A stretch of DNA of 64,000 nt, taken from NCBI GenBank assembly GCA_963718745.1, contig OY970370.1, positions 1,364,001 to 1,428,000 on the forward strand, written 5' to 3'. Position 1 is the first letter of the stretch; each line of letters starts with the position of its first letter. A model generated the notes under the pieces. That model was not told the DNA's origin, did no database searches, and was given only the letters and a program-made list of their open reading frames with translations. Both the position numbers and the translations under genes were made by a program. This DNA comes from Fermentibacter sp963718745 [NCBI: Candidatus Fermentibacterota bacterium] (GTDB lineage Bacteria; Fermentibacterota; Fermentibacteria; Fermentibacterales). Below are positions 24,253 to 32,450 of this stretch, in pieces.

Positions 24253-25836
24253 TCAGAAAAGCCCCGACTCCGAGGCTATCATCATGTCGGTCATGAACTC
24301 CACGGGAGCACGGTCGTCCGTCAGCAGGGGGCCGGAAGTGATCTCGAAGGCCACCAGCCTGGATGTGAAGAATTCGGCCGTGGGGGCCAGCAGCGGGGAT
24401 ACCTCCCGGATCATCCCGGCCGACGGCGCCTGGATCTCGCTGTGCGAGGCCATCAGCATGTAGTTGAAGTTTCCCGGGAACTTGATATAGCTGACGTTCT
24501 CGAAAACTGCTCCGAGCGTTCGCGCGATCCCCTGCAGCAGTGGTGATTCGAGTGCGGTGGCGTTGATGTTCATGGCGACGATACCGCCGGGGGCGAGCCT
24601 GCCCGAGATCGCCGTGAAATACTCGAGCGTCGTCAGGTGGAACGGGATATAGATCTGGTTGCTGTAGGTATCGACTATTATGACGTCGAAGATCTCCCGG
24701 GTCTGTTCGACGAACAGGCGGCCATCCGATACGTGGAACTCCGCATCGTCGCGCCGGGTCCCGAACCAGTCGAAGCCCAGCTCGATCGTCCGGGGGTCGA
24801 TGTCCACCGCGACCGTGGCGAGCCCCGGCAGGCCGGGGCGCACATAGCGCGCGAACCATCGCGGGATGGTGCCTGCGGCAGAGCCTACCACCAGCACTTC
24901 GGGGTGGGCAGCGTCCGTGACCATGAAGGGCAGCATCAGATAGCTCTCGTAGTAGGTGTCGTTCGGATCCAGGGTGTCGTCCGGCCTGGTGATGGATTGA
25001 ATCCCGCCGCCCTCGTTGACCAGGAGGCAGATCGAGCTGTTCGGCTTCTCGACGACCTGCAGGTACTGGTAGAGGCTCTCCTCCTCGTGCAGCACGCCGT
25101 CCAGCGGTTTGACCGGCCCGGCCGTGAGGAGCCAGACGGCTGCCGGCAGGGCGAGGATCAGCACGGTCGCGGGCGCCTTGCGCCGGAGGCCTGCGGCTCC
25201 CAGCAGGATGAGCAGCGCCGATGAGCCGAGCAGTGTGGCTCTGGTGCCTGCGACGGGGATGGCAAGGAAGGCGGGGATGACCGTGCCTGCAATGCTGCCC
25301 AGGGTGGACGTCGCGTAGAGTGATCCGGCTATCCTGCCGGTGTTTCTCCCGGTGGAAAGCAGCCTGATCACGAAGGGGCTGATCATGGCCAGCAGGAGTA
25401 CTGGAGGGACGAAGACCGCGACGATCCCGGCGAAGGATGCGAGGATGATGTTCACAGGAGTCGCGAGGATGCCTGCGGTGAGCCTCTCGAAAACCAGCCT
25501 GCCGGCGAGAGGGATGAGAGAAGTGAAGATCCCGGCCACCAGAGGGATCGTGTAGAGGATATTCCACGAAGGTCTGCGGTCCGCCAGCCGCCCCCCCAGC
25601 CAGTATCCCGCGGAAAGGGCCGCCATTATGACTGAAATGATCACGGCCCAGACTATCATGGACGTCCCGAACCACGGGGCGATGAACCTGGACGCGCACA
25701 TCTCGGTCGCCATCACAGACGATCCTGCGAGGAAGACGAAGGCATGCGTCCAGGCGATCCTGCTCCTTGTCGGAACGGGATCCTCGCTGGATCCCCGCCC
25801 GGCTGAAAGGTCAGTCATCTCCGGCAATCCGGCCAT
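24253..25836 (-). CDS. Membrane protein fused to a spermidine synthase-like domain
   Basis: The product has 527 residues. Residues about 28-245 hold seven or eight membrane helices (MFS-like; GYWLGGRLADRR, GSLYATSTLGSIAGT). The C-terminal half is a SpeE-like Rossmann domain with VLVVGSAAGTIPRW, VAVDIDPRTIELG, DGRLFVEQT and FDVIIVDTYS. Such fused proteins are common, but their polyamine activity is often unproven. The GGGxG motif is changed to GSAAG, so the chemistry may differ. ATG 25836 overlaps the end of the dCMP deaminase gene; ATG 25818 is an alternative. It is the last gene of the nine-gene operon. Confidence 0.85.
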   Translation of the reverse strand: MAGLPEMTDLSAGRGSSEDPVPTRSRIAWTHAFVFLAGSSVMATEMCASRFIAPWFGTSMIVWAVIISVIMAALSAGYWLGGRLADRRPSWNILYTIPLVAGIFTSLIPLAGRLVFERLTAGILATPVNIILASFAGIVAVFVPPVLLLAMISPFVIRLLSTGRNTGRIAGSLYATSTLGSIAGTVIPAFLAIPVAGTRATLLGSSALLILLGAAGLRRKAPATVLILALPAAVWLLTAGPVKPLDGVLHEEESLYQYLQVVEKPNSSICLLVNEGGGIQSITRPDDTLDPNDTYYESYLMLPFMVTDAAHPEVLVVGSAAGTIPRWFARYVRPGLPGLATVAVDIDPRTIELGFDWFGTRRDDAEFHVSDGRLFVEQTREIFDVIIVDTYSNQIYIPFHLTTLEYFTAISGRLAPGGIVAMNINATALESPLLQGIARTLGAVFENVSYIKFPGNFNYMLMASHSEIQAPSAGMIREVSPLLAPTAEFFTSRLVAFEITSGPLLTDDRAPVEFMTDMMIASESGLF

Positions 25837-26317
25837 CCCCTCCGCAGAAGCTGCGCGCCGAAGAGTACGAACCCAGATCGTAGCAGATCTCGCGGGACGG
25901 CATCGGCTGACGTTCGAGCGTCACCCCCGACTCGCCGAAGAACCTCTCGGCAAGGGTGTCGTGAAAGTCGGAGAAGACGACCACCCTCCTTATGCCCGCG
26001 GCAACCAGCGCTTTCGCGCACGTCGTGCACGGCATGTTCGTCACGTAAGCCGAAGCTCCGTCAAGCGGCACCCCGTGCCTCGCAGCCTGGCAGATCGCGT
26101 TCATCTCCGCATGGTTCGTCCTCACGCAGTGGTTCTCGACGACCAGGCAGCCCTCGTCCTCGCAGTGCGGCGAGCCGGGGAGCGAGCCGTTGTAGCCCGT
26201 CGACAGGACGTAACGGTCCTTCACGATGACGCATCCGCAGTGCATCCTGGGGCATGTGGCCCTCTCGGAGGCCAGCATGGCCAGCTTGAGGAAATACTCG
26301 TCCCAGGAGGGCCTCAT
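25811..26317 (-). CDS. dCMP deaminase (ComEB-like)
   Basis: The protein has 168 residues, with ATG 26317 overlapping the valS stop. Zinc-site motifs are HAEMNAICQA and PCTTCAKALVAAG, as in deoxycytidylate deaminases, which make dUMP for thymidylate synthesis. An extra zinc site is suggested by CPRMHCGCVIV and CEDEGC (cysteine/histidine residues near the N-terminus, as in phage T4-type and ComEB enzymes). The length is normal. It is co-transcribed with tRNA synthetase genes. Confidence 0.93.
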   Translation of the reverse strand: MRPSWDEYFLKLAMLASERATCPRMHCGCVIVKDRYVLSTGYNGSLPGSPHCEDEGCLVVENHCVRTNHAEMNAICQAARHGVPLDGASAYVTNMPCTTCAKALVAAGIRRVVVFSDFHDTLAERFFGESGVTLERQPMPSREICYDLGSYSSARSFCGGDGRIAGDD

Positions 26318-28740
26318 GGCTTTTCCTCCAGAGGCTCCGACGGTTCCGCGATGCTGATGACCCTGTCCTCCCCGCCGACACGCCACTCCAGGGCCGAGGC
26401 CCTCGTGACATTGACCAGGTCACCCTCGAACGCGCGCATCGACGAGATGATGCCTTCCGGCCCGGTGACGGTCATCGTGCCGAGGCCGGCGGCCATGCTG
26501 AGGTTCCGTTCGCTCTTGTAACGCCTCGCAGCCTCCACTATCTCGAGGCAGAAATCCCCGGAGATCAGACTGGCCGTATCCTCGTCCCCGGGTACGGGCC
26601 ACGGAGCCACATGGATGCTCTCGTGCCCCTCGTGCTCCCTGAAGATGCCCTGGTAGAGCTCCTCGGTGATGTGCACAAGTATGGGCGCGAACAGCCTGAG
26701 CACAGTGTAGAGGCTTTCGTAAAGGGCCTTGCGGGCCGCATCGGCCGCCGCCTTGTCCGTGCCGTACAGACGGCCCTTCACGATTTCCAGATAGTTGTCG
26801 CACAGGGCGTTCCAGAAGAACCCCTCGGCTTCCCGCATGCAGGTGGAATACTCGAAATCATTCATGCCGGCCGTGGACTCGCGCACCGCGACCGAGGCAC
26901 GGGCGAGCACCCAGCGGTCGAACGGACGGAGTTCGACCGCGATCCCCGGATCGAAGCCCTCGAGGTGCTGCGCAGCGAACCGGACGGCGTTCCAGAGTTT
27001 CGTGACGAGCTTCCGCCCGAGGCCCAGGACCTCTTCGCTGAACATGACATCCGTCCCCAGCCTGCTGCTGCAGGTCCAGTACCGGAGCTCGTCGGCGGAG
27101 AACTTCTCCAGGGCGGCAAGCGGGTCTCCCGCCACATTGCCCTTGCTCTTGGACATCTTCTCGCGGTTCGGATTGAGGGCGTGGCCGCTTATCATCACGT
27201 TCCTCCAGGGGATGCTGCCCTGGTGGAGATGCGCCTTCACGATCGTGTAGAAGGCCCAGGTCCTGATGATGTCGTGCGCCTGAGGCCTGAGGCTCATCGG
27301 GATGATCCCGGACCTGTCCCCCTCCTCGCCCCACCTGGCGTTTATCTGCGGGGTGAGGGAGCTGGTGGCCCAGGTGTCCATGACGTCGCCTTCGGGGACG
27401 AAGCCGGTGGAGCCGCATGACGGACAGGGTCCGGGAGGGACGTCCTCCAGCGGGTCGACCGGAAGGGAGGCCTCTGCGGCCAGCACCGGCTCACCGCAGG
27501 CTCCGCAGTACCAGACGGGGAACGGGACCCCGTAGTAGCGCTGCCGGCTGATGCACCAGTCCCACTTCAGGTTCTCGACCCAGTGATCGTACCTGACCCT
27601 GAACATGGGAGGGTGCCACTGAACCTCCCTGCCTCTCTCGAGCAGCTCCTCCTTCAGGTCGAGTATGCGGATGAACCACTGGGGGGTGACCAGATACTCG
27701 AGGGACGTGCCGCACCTGTCGTGAACGTTCACGGAATGCACCAGAGGCCTGGAGTCGGTGAGGAGGCTCCGGTCCGAGAGGTCGGCAACGATGCGGGAGC
27801 GCGCCTCCTTCACGGAGAGCCCCTCGTACGGCCCCGCGATCCCGTTCATCCTGCCGTTGCGCTCGAGCGCTATCCGGAGTTCGAGCGAGTAGTCCTCCCA
27901 CCACGAGATGTCAGTGGTGTCGCCGAAGGTGCAGCACATCACGAGACCGCTGCCCTTCTCGATGGAGACGCGGTCGTCCGCCAGGATCGGCACCTCACGG
28001 TCGAACAGCGGGACCACCGCGGTGCACCCCTCGAGCTGTCTCCACCGCTCGTCTGCGGGGTTGCGGAAGACCGCGGAACAAGCCGGGAGCAGCTCGGGCC
28101 TGGTGGTCGCGATCGTTATGGTGCCTCCTCCGGCGAGGCCGAACAGGACATCGTGGAAGACCGACTCGAGTTCCCGGTCCTCTGTCTCCGCCTGTGCGAC
28201 CGCGGTCCTGCACTCGGGGCACCAGAGGGTCGGCATGCTCTTCCTGTAGACCCTCCCCCTGGCGTGCAGGTCGAGGAACGATCTCTGGCTGATCCTGCGG
28301 ACCCAGGGGTCGATGGTGGTGTACATCTGGTCCCAGTCGCAGGAGAATCCGAGCCTAGTCCAGAGGGTCCGGAATCCCTCCTCGGCACCCGCGGTGACCT
28401 CGAGGCAGAGCTTCACGAACTCGCTCCTGGGCATCTCGTGAGCACGGACCTTCATGGTCTGTTCGGTGAACCGCTCGCTCGGGAGGCCGTTGTCGTCGAA
28501 GCAGAAGGGGTAGAAGACCTCATCTCCGAGCATCCTGCGGTACCTGGCGATGACCTCCGCCTGGACATAGCTGAAGACGTGACCCATGTGGATCCGGCCC
28601 GAAACGGTGGGCGGAGGGGTGTCTATCGTGAAGAGCGGCTTCCCCGACGCCGGGTCGTATCTGTAGATGCCGGAATCCCGCCAGTGCTCCTGCCAGCGAG
28701 GCTCGGCCTCGGACGGGACATATCTCTTCGGCAGATCCAT
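26314..28740 (-). CDS. valS: Valyl-tRNA synthetase
   Basis: This class I enzyme charges tRNA-Val. It has 808 residues. The HIGH motif is HMGH at 51-54 and KMSKS is intact near residue 555. The editing (CP1) domain is present between them (TTRPELLPACSAVF). Zinc-ribbon-like pairs occur at CPEC, CGAC and CPSCGS. It lacks the C-terminal coiled-coil arm of ordinary bacterial ValRS and is short, resembling the archaeal-type ValRS group. It lies in the phoH-to-speE operon, with one base between it and glyS. Confidence 0.95.
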   Translation of the reverse strand: MDLPKRYVPSEAEPRWQEHWRDSGIYRYDPASGKPLFTIDTPPPTVSGRIHMGHVFSYVQAEVIARYRRMLGDEVFYPFCFDDNGLPSERFTEQTMKVRAHEMPRSEFVKLCLEVTAGAEEGFRTLWTRLGFSCDWDQMYTTIDPWVRRISQRSFLDLHARGRVYRKSMPTLWCPECRTAVAQAETEDRELESVFHDVLFGLAGGGTITIATTRPELLPACSAVFRNPADERWRQLEGCTAVVPLFDREVPILADDRVSIEKGSGLVMCCTFGDTTDISWWEDYSLELRIALERNGRMNGIAGPYEGLSVKEARSRIVADLSDRSLLTDSRPLVHSVNVHDRCGTSLEYLVTPQWFIRILDLKEELLERGREVQWHPPMFRVRYDHWVENLKWDWCISRQRYYGVPFPVWYCGACGEPVLAAEASLPVDPLEDVPPGPCPSCGSTGFVPEGDVMDTWATSSLTPQINARWGEEGDRSGIIPMSLRPQAHDIIRTWAFYTIVKAHLHQGSIPWRNVMISGHALNPNREKMSKSKGNVAGDPLAALEKFSADELRYWTCSSRLGTDVMFSEEVLGLGRKLVTKLWNAVRFAAQHLEGFDPGIAVELRPFDRWVLARASVAVRESTAGMNDFEYSTCMREAEGFFWNALCDNYLEIVKGRLYGTDKAAADAARKALYESLYTVLRLFAPILVHITEELYQGIFREHEGHESIHVAPWPVPGDEDTASLISGDFCLEIVEAARRYKSERNLSMAAGLGTMTVTGPEGIISSMRAFEGDLVNVTRASALEWRVGGEDRVISIAEPSEPLEEKP

Positions 28741-28741
28741 G

Positions 28742-30109
28742 CTACTCGACCGCCCTTCCCGAGGCTGACAGGCCCGACTTCTCGATGGCCGGTCTCCAGC
28801 CCTTCCTGAGGCAGTCCAGGAGCAGGTCGACGAGATTGTCCACCGGAACCCGGACCTGCTCCAGAGAGTCCCGTTCGCGGATGGTCACGGACCGGTCCGT
28901 CTCTGAATCGAAATCGTATGTGACGCAGAAGGGGGTTCCAATCTCGTCCATCCTCCTGTAGCGCTTCCCGATGGAGCCTGTGACGTCGAAGCTTGTGGGG
29001 AGCCATGGCCGGAGTATGGCCGCAACCTCGGACGCCTTGCCCTCGAGGCTCCGGGACAGGGGCAGCACCGCAGCCTTGACCGGGGCCAGGGCAGGTGACA
29101 GCCTCAGCGTCACCCTCTCCCTTCCCTCGACCACGTCCTCGTGGTAGGCATCCAGGAGGACGGCCAGGAATGTCCGCCCGACACCGCCCGAGGTTTCCAC
29201 CACCCAGGGCACGAGCTTCTCTCCCGCCGCCTGGTCGATGAACTCGAGGTCCTGGCCGCTGGCAGAGATGTGTGCCCTGAGGTCGAAGTCGGTCCTGTTC
29301 GCGATCCCCTCCAGCTCGCCGAAGCCTCCGACCGTGAACGGGAAGGCGTACTCGATGTCCGTGCAGGCTGAGGCGTAGTGGGCGAGCTCCTCCTTCAGGT
29401 GGTCGCGGAACCGCAGGTTGCCGGGTTTGATCCCGAGCGAGAGGTACCAGGACATCCTCTCGCCCTTCCAGAACTCGAAGAAGCGGTCCGCGTCGGCGGG
29501 TCTGCAGAAGTACTCCATCTCCATCTGCTCGAACTCGCGCGATCTGAATACGAAGTTCCTCGCCGTTATCTCGTTGCGGAACGCCTTGCCGATCTGAGCT
29601 ATCCCGAAGGGGAGGGAGGACCGCGAGGCGGTGACTATGTTCCTGAAGTTCACGAAGATCGACTGGCAGGTCTCCGGCCGCAGGTAGACCTCAGCTGCGT
29701 CGCCCTCGACCGCGCCCATCAGCGTCTTGAACATCAGGCCGAAGTCCCTGGGCTCCGTCAGTTCCCCTCCGCAGGAGGGACAGCGGGTCCCCTCGACCTG
29801 GTCCGCGCGGAAGCGCGACTTGCACTGCCTGCAGTCGACGAGCGGGTCGTGGAAGTTCTCGACGTGCCCGGAGGCCCGCCAGACATCCGGATGGGTGATG
29901 ATCGCGGTATCCACGCCAACCACGTCGGAACGGCGCCTGACCATGAAGTCCCACCAGCTGGACTCGATGTTCTTCTTGAGTTCGACACCGAGCGGGCCGT
30001 AGTCCCAGGCGGACTGGAGCCCGCCGTAGATCTCGCCTGACTGGAAGACGAAACCGAGCCGCTTGCAGAGGGAAACCATCTTCTTCATCAGGTCGTCAGA
30101 CGACGCCAT
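28742..30109 (-). CDS. glyQS: Glycyl-tRNA synthetase (alpha2 type)
   Basis: This class II synthetase of 455 residues is the single-chain dimeric form found in archaea, eukaryotes and many bacteria. Motifs are YGGLQSAWDYGPLG, the zinc-binding C-x2-C pairs (CRQCKSRF, CPSCGG), RPETCQSIFVNF, FRNEIT and the C-terminal anticodon-binding domain. I chose ATG 30109 (GGAGG nine bases upstream); an in-frame TTG at 30115 is closer to that site. The start lies inside the end of recO. Confidence 0.95.
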   Translation of the reverse strand: MASSDDLMKKMVSLCKRLGFVFQSGEIYGGLQSAWDYGPLGVELKKNIESSWWDFMVRRRSDVVGVDTAIITHPDVWRASGHVENFHDPLVDCRQCKSRFRADQVEGTRCPSCGGELTEPRDFGLMFKTLMGAVEGDAAEVYLRPETCQSIFVNFRNIVTASRSSLPFGIAQIGKAFRNEITARNFVFRSREFEQMEMEYFCRPADADRFFEFWKGERMSWYLSLGIKPGNLRFRDHLKEELAHYASACTDIEYAFPFTVGGFGELEGIANRTDFDLRAHISASGQDLEFIDQAAGEKLVPWVVETSGGVGRTFLAVLLDAYHEDVVEGRERVTLRLSPALAPVKAAVLPLSRSLEGKASEVAAILRPWLPTSFDVTGSIGKRYRRMDEIGTPFCVTYDFDSETDRSVTIRERDSLEQVRVPVDNLVDLLLDCLRKGWRPAIEKSGLSASGRAVE

Positions 30110-30851
30110 TTTCAAGATCCTCCAGTACGCCGAGTGAACGGAGCTTCATACCCGACTGGTTGTGGGCCTGGGCGAATTCCCTCATGAAGTCGTGACAGGC
30201 GCGGAACCCGCCCTTCCAGAGCCTCATGCGCGAGGCGGTCTCGAAACCCGACCTCCTGCATGTCCTTATGAATTCGAGAACACCCCTGGAGACGAGTGTC
30301 TCCCCGGGCGTCGAACATCCGCTGCATACGAGGCCGCCCTCGACATGGCTCCATGTTTCCGAGCCCTCCGCCGGCAGCCCGCAGCGCACGCAATAATCTA
30401 CCTCCATGCCGTGTCCGGCAAGCCTGAGCATCGATTCGACCGAGGCGCAGGTCACCGCCCAGCGCGCCCGGCTTTCCGGGAGCGCGGCGAATGCGGTTCC
30501 CAGGAGCCCGTAGACCGCTCCGGCCGATTCGCCTCCGAGGAACAGGCCCAGCACCCATTCCGAGAGCAGGCATGCGTGTGCGAAAGCCTCCGGATCATCC
30601 CGCAGCCGGGTTCCCGGCTCGAAGAGGGATGCGTCGACCAGGGTGTCGAGTTCGCGGCCCTCGCGCCTGATCACGGTCACCTCGACGCCGGAGAGGAGTT
30701 CGAGCAGGCCGTGATACTTTCCCCCGGGCCTGAGGGCCCCCTTCGCCATGACGGATATCCTGCCCTGATCGAGGGAGTACATGGTCAGTATGAGAGATGT
30801 CTCGCTCCATCTGACCCTCCTGAGCACCCAGGCCGGTGTGGTCTGCCTCAC
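30096..30851 (-). CDS. recO: DNA repair protein RecO
   Basis: This 251-residue protein starts with GTG. RecO loads RecA with RecR and anneals single strands. The N-terminal OB-fold (AWVLRRVRWSETSLILTMYS, GRISVMAKGALRPGGKY) and the zinc-binding motif CVRCG...CSGC are present. The order phoH, pgpH, ybeY, corC-like, recO is a conserved bacterial arrangement. The start is two bases after the corC-like gene, and the end overlaps glyQS. Confidence 0.92.
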   Translation of the reverse strand: MRQTTPAWVLRRVRWSETSLILTMYSLDQGRISVMAKGALRPGGKYHGLLELLSGVEVTVIRREGRELDTLVDASLFEPGTRLRDDPEAFAHACLLSEWVLGLFLGGESAGAVYGLLGTAFAALPESRARWAVTCASVESMLRLAGHGMEVDYCVRCGLPAEGSETWSHVEGGLVCSGCSTPGETLVSRGVLEFIRTCRRSGFETASRMRLWKGGFRACHDFMREFAQAHNQSGMKLRSLGVLEDLENGVV

Positions 30852-30852
30852 C

Positions 30853-32064
30853 TCAGGGGGACGCCTCCTGCTGTCTCTCGGGCGAAACCCTCACCAGCAG
30901 GATTCTCTGGGCGCGGACCCTCTCGACCGTGAACCTGAAACCATCGAGGACAACGCTCTCCCCCGGTCTGGGAATCTTGCCGATCGAGCTGTAGACCAGC
31001 CCTCCGACAGTGTCGAAGTCGTCGGAGCCGAATGAAGACTCCAGCAGGTCGTTCAGGTCGTCTATCGGCAGCATTGCGTCGACCCGGTAGATGTCCAGGC
31101 CGAGCGACTGGATGAGAGGGGCCTCGGAATCCTCGAACTCGTCGAGTATCTCTCCGAAGACCTCCTCGACGAGGTCCTCCATCGTGACCAGGCCTGCCGT
31201 ACCGCCGTACTCGTCGACGACGACGGCCATGTGGATGCGGTGGGACTGGAACTCCCTGAAGAGGCTGTCCACCCTCTTGTATTCAGGCACGAAGTAAGGC
31301 TGCCGGAGGATCTTCTCCATGCGGAAGGTCTCGGGGGGGCTGGACAGGACCTTGAGGAGGTCCTTCACGTACAGCACTCCGACAATCTCGTCTATCTTCT
31401 CGCGGTACACCGGAATGCGGGAATGGCTCGCGGCGAGGACCTCTCCCAGGACGGAGTCGAGGTCGTCCCTCAGGGCTATCGCCACCATGTCGATCCGGGG
31501 GACCATCACTTCGCGGACTATCTTGTCTGCGAAGTCGGCTATCCCCTCCATCAGCTCCCTCTCCTGGAGGAAGCTGTGCTGGTCGCTCTTCTCCGTCCTC
31601 TGCTCGAGCCACATGAAGTCCGGTGGAGTGAAGACCCACTCCCCGGTCTCCCCGTCCTCGCCGGACGCCGGGCCGAGGATGATGCGCGCCGGGAGGTGGA
31701 AGACCACCCGCAGGAGAAACAGGGGGATGCCAAGCGTCCTGCGGATCAGGTCCGGCCTCGTGTGACCGAGCCTGGACGGACCCAGCTCGGCCAGCAGGAA
31801 CAGCAGGATCGAGAGGGCGAGCGCCGAGAGGGCCGGGGGGAAGTATGGCTTCAGGGCGACCGAGGCAAGTGCAATCCCCGTGCCGGAGGCGACGAGTCCG
31901 CAGAACCGGGTCAGCCAGAGCACCCTCAGATGCGATATCGCCGTGGTCCGGCGCTCGGCGGCGTCCTTCCTCTCGGGAAGGATGCCTGGAAGGGCGGCGC
32001 GCAGGGCGTTGGCGGCGGAGGTGACAAGGAAGCCCGATGCGAGGAGGATGATTACCGTGGTCAA
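30853..32064 (-). CDS. CNNM/CorC-like membrane protein with CBS domains
   Basis: The product is 403 residues from TTG 32064, overlapping the ybeY stop. Three or four N-terminal helices are predicted. The DUF21 domain is short and diverged, and TTG may not be the only start. A linker (EREL MEGIADFADKIVREVMVPRIDM) leads to two CBS domains (SRIPVYREKIDEIVGVLYVKDLL; VVVDEYGGTAGLVTMEDLVEEVFGEI) and a CorC_HlyC domain (DGFRFTVERVRAQRILLVRV). The family is linked to magnesium or cobalt transport and was once called hemolysin. It is a standard neighbour of ybeY. Confidence 0.92.
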   Translation of the reverse strand: MTTVIILLASGFLVTSAANALRAALPGILPERKDAAERRTTAISHLRVLWLTRFCGLVASGTGIALASVALKPYFPPALSALALSILLFLLAELGPSRLGHTRPDLIRRTLGIPLFLLRVVFHLPARIILGPASGEDGETGEWVFTPPDFMWLEQRTEKSDQHSFLQERELMEGIADFADKIVREVMVPRIDMVAIALRDDLDSVLGEVLAASHSRIPVYREKIDEIVGVLYVKDLLKVLSSPPETFRMEKILRQPYFVPEYKRVDSLFREFQSHRIHMAVVVDEYGGTAGLVTMEDLVEEVFGEILDEFEDSEAPLIQSLGLDIYRVDAMLPIDDLNDLLESSFGSDDFDTVGGLVYSSIGKIPRPGESVVLDGFRFTVERVRAQRILLVRVSPERQQEASP

Positions 32065-32450
32065 CGGCTTCTCTCCAATGCAGCGGCCACCATCCCGGCT
32101 ACATCGGCGGCCATGGCTTCGGAATCGCCGGGTGTGTCATGGGTCCTTCCCATGAGATGCAGATATCCGTGGAAGATACGTTCGAGCAGCTCCTCCATAG
32201 GCGGGGAGAGCCTCATGTCGGCATAGATCACGCCTTCGGGCTCGGGTCCGCCCTCGGACAGGTCGAAGGTGAGGACGTCCGTGTACCGGTCGATGTGCCG
32301 GAAGCGCCGGTTCATGACTCTCATGTAGCCGGGATCCACAAGGACTATCTCGACTCCGCCCCCGACAGGCGGCGAGACGAGCCCGAGCAGCGCCCCGGGA
32401 TCGAAACCCGGGTCTCCGCACGGCGTCTCGACGGAAGGCAGGTCATCCAT
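32061..32450 (-). CDS. ybeY: Endoribonuclease YbeY
   Basis: This 129-residue protein is a zinc endoribonuclease acting in rRNA maturation and ribosome quality control. The motif HGYLHLMGRTHD carries the three His ligands of the family (usually HGxLHLxGYDH). The upstream section YTDVLTFDLSEGG is also typical. It is shorter than average at the N-terminus. It lies between pgpH-like and corC-like genes, overlapping both. Confidence 0.93.
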   Translation of the reverse strand: MDDLPSVETPCGDPGFDPGALLGLVSPPVGGGVEIVLVDPGYMRVMNRRFRHIDRYTDVLTFDLSEGGPEPEGVIYADMRLSPPMEELLERIFHGYLHLMGRTHDTPGDSEAMAADVAGMVAAALERSR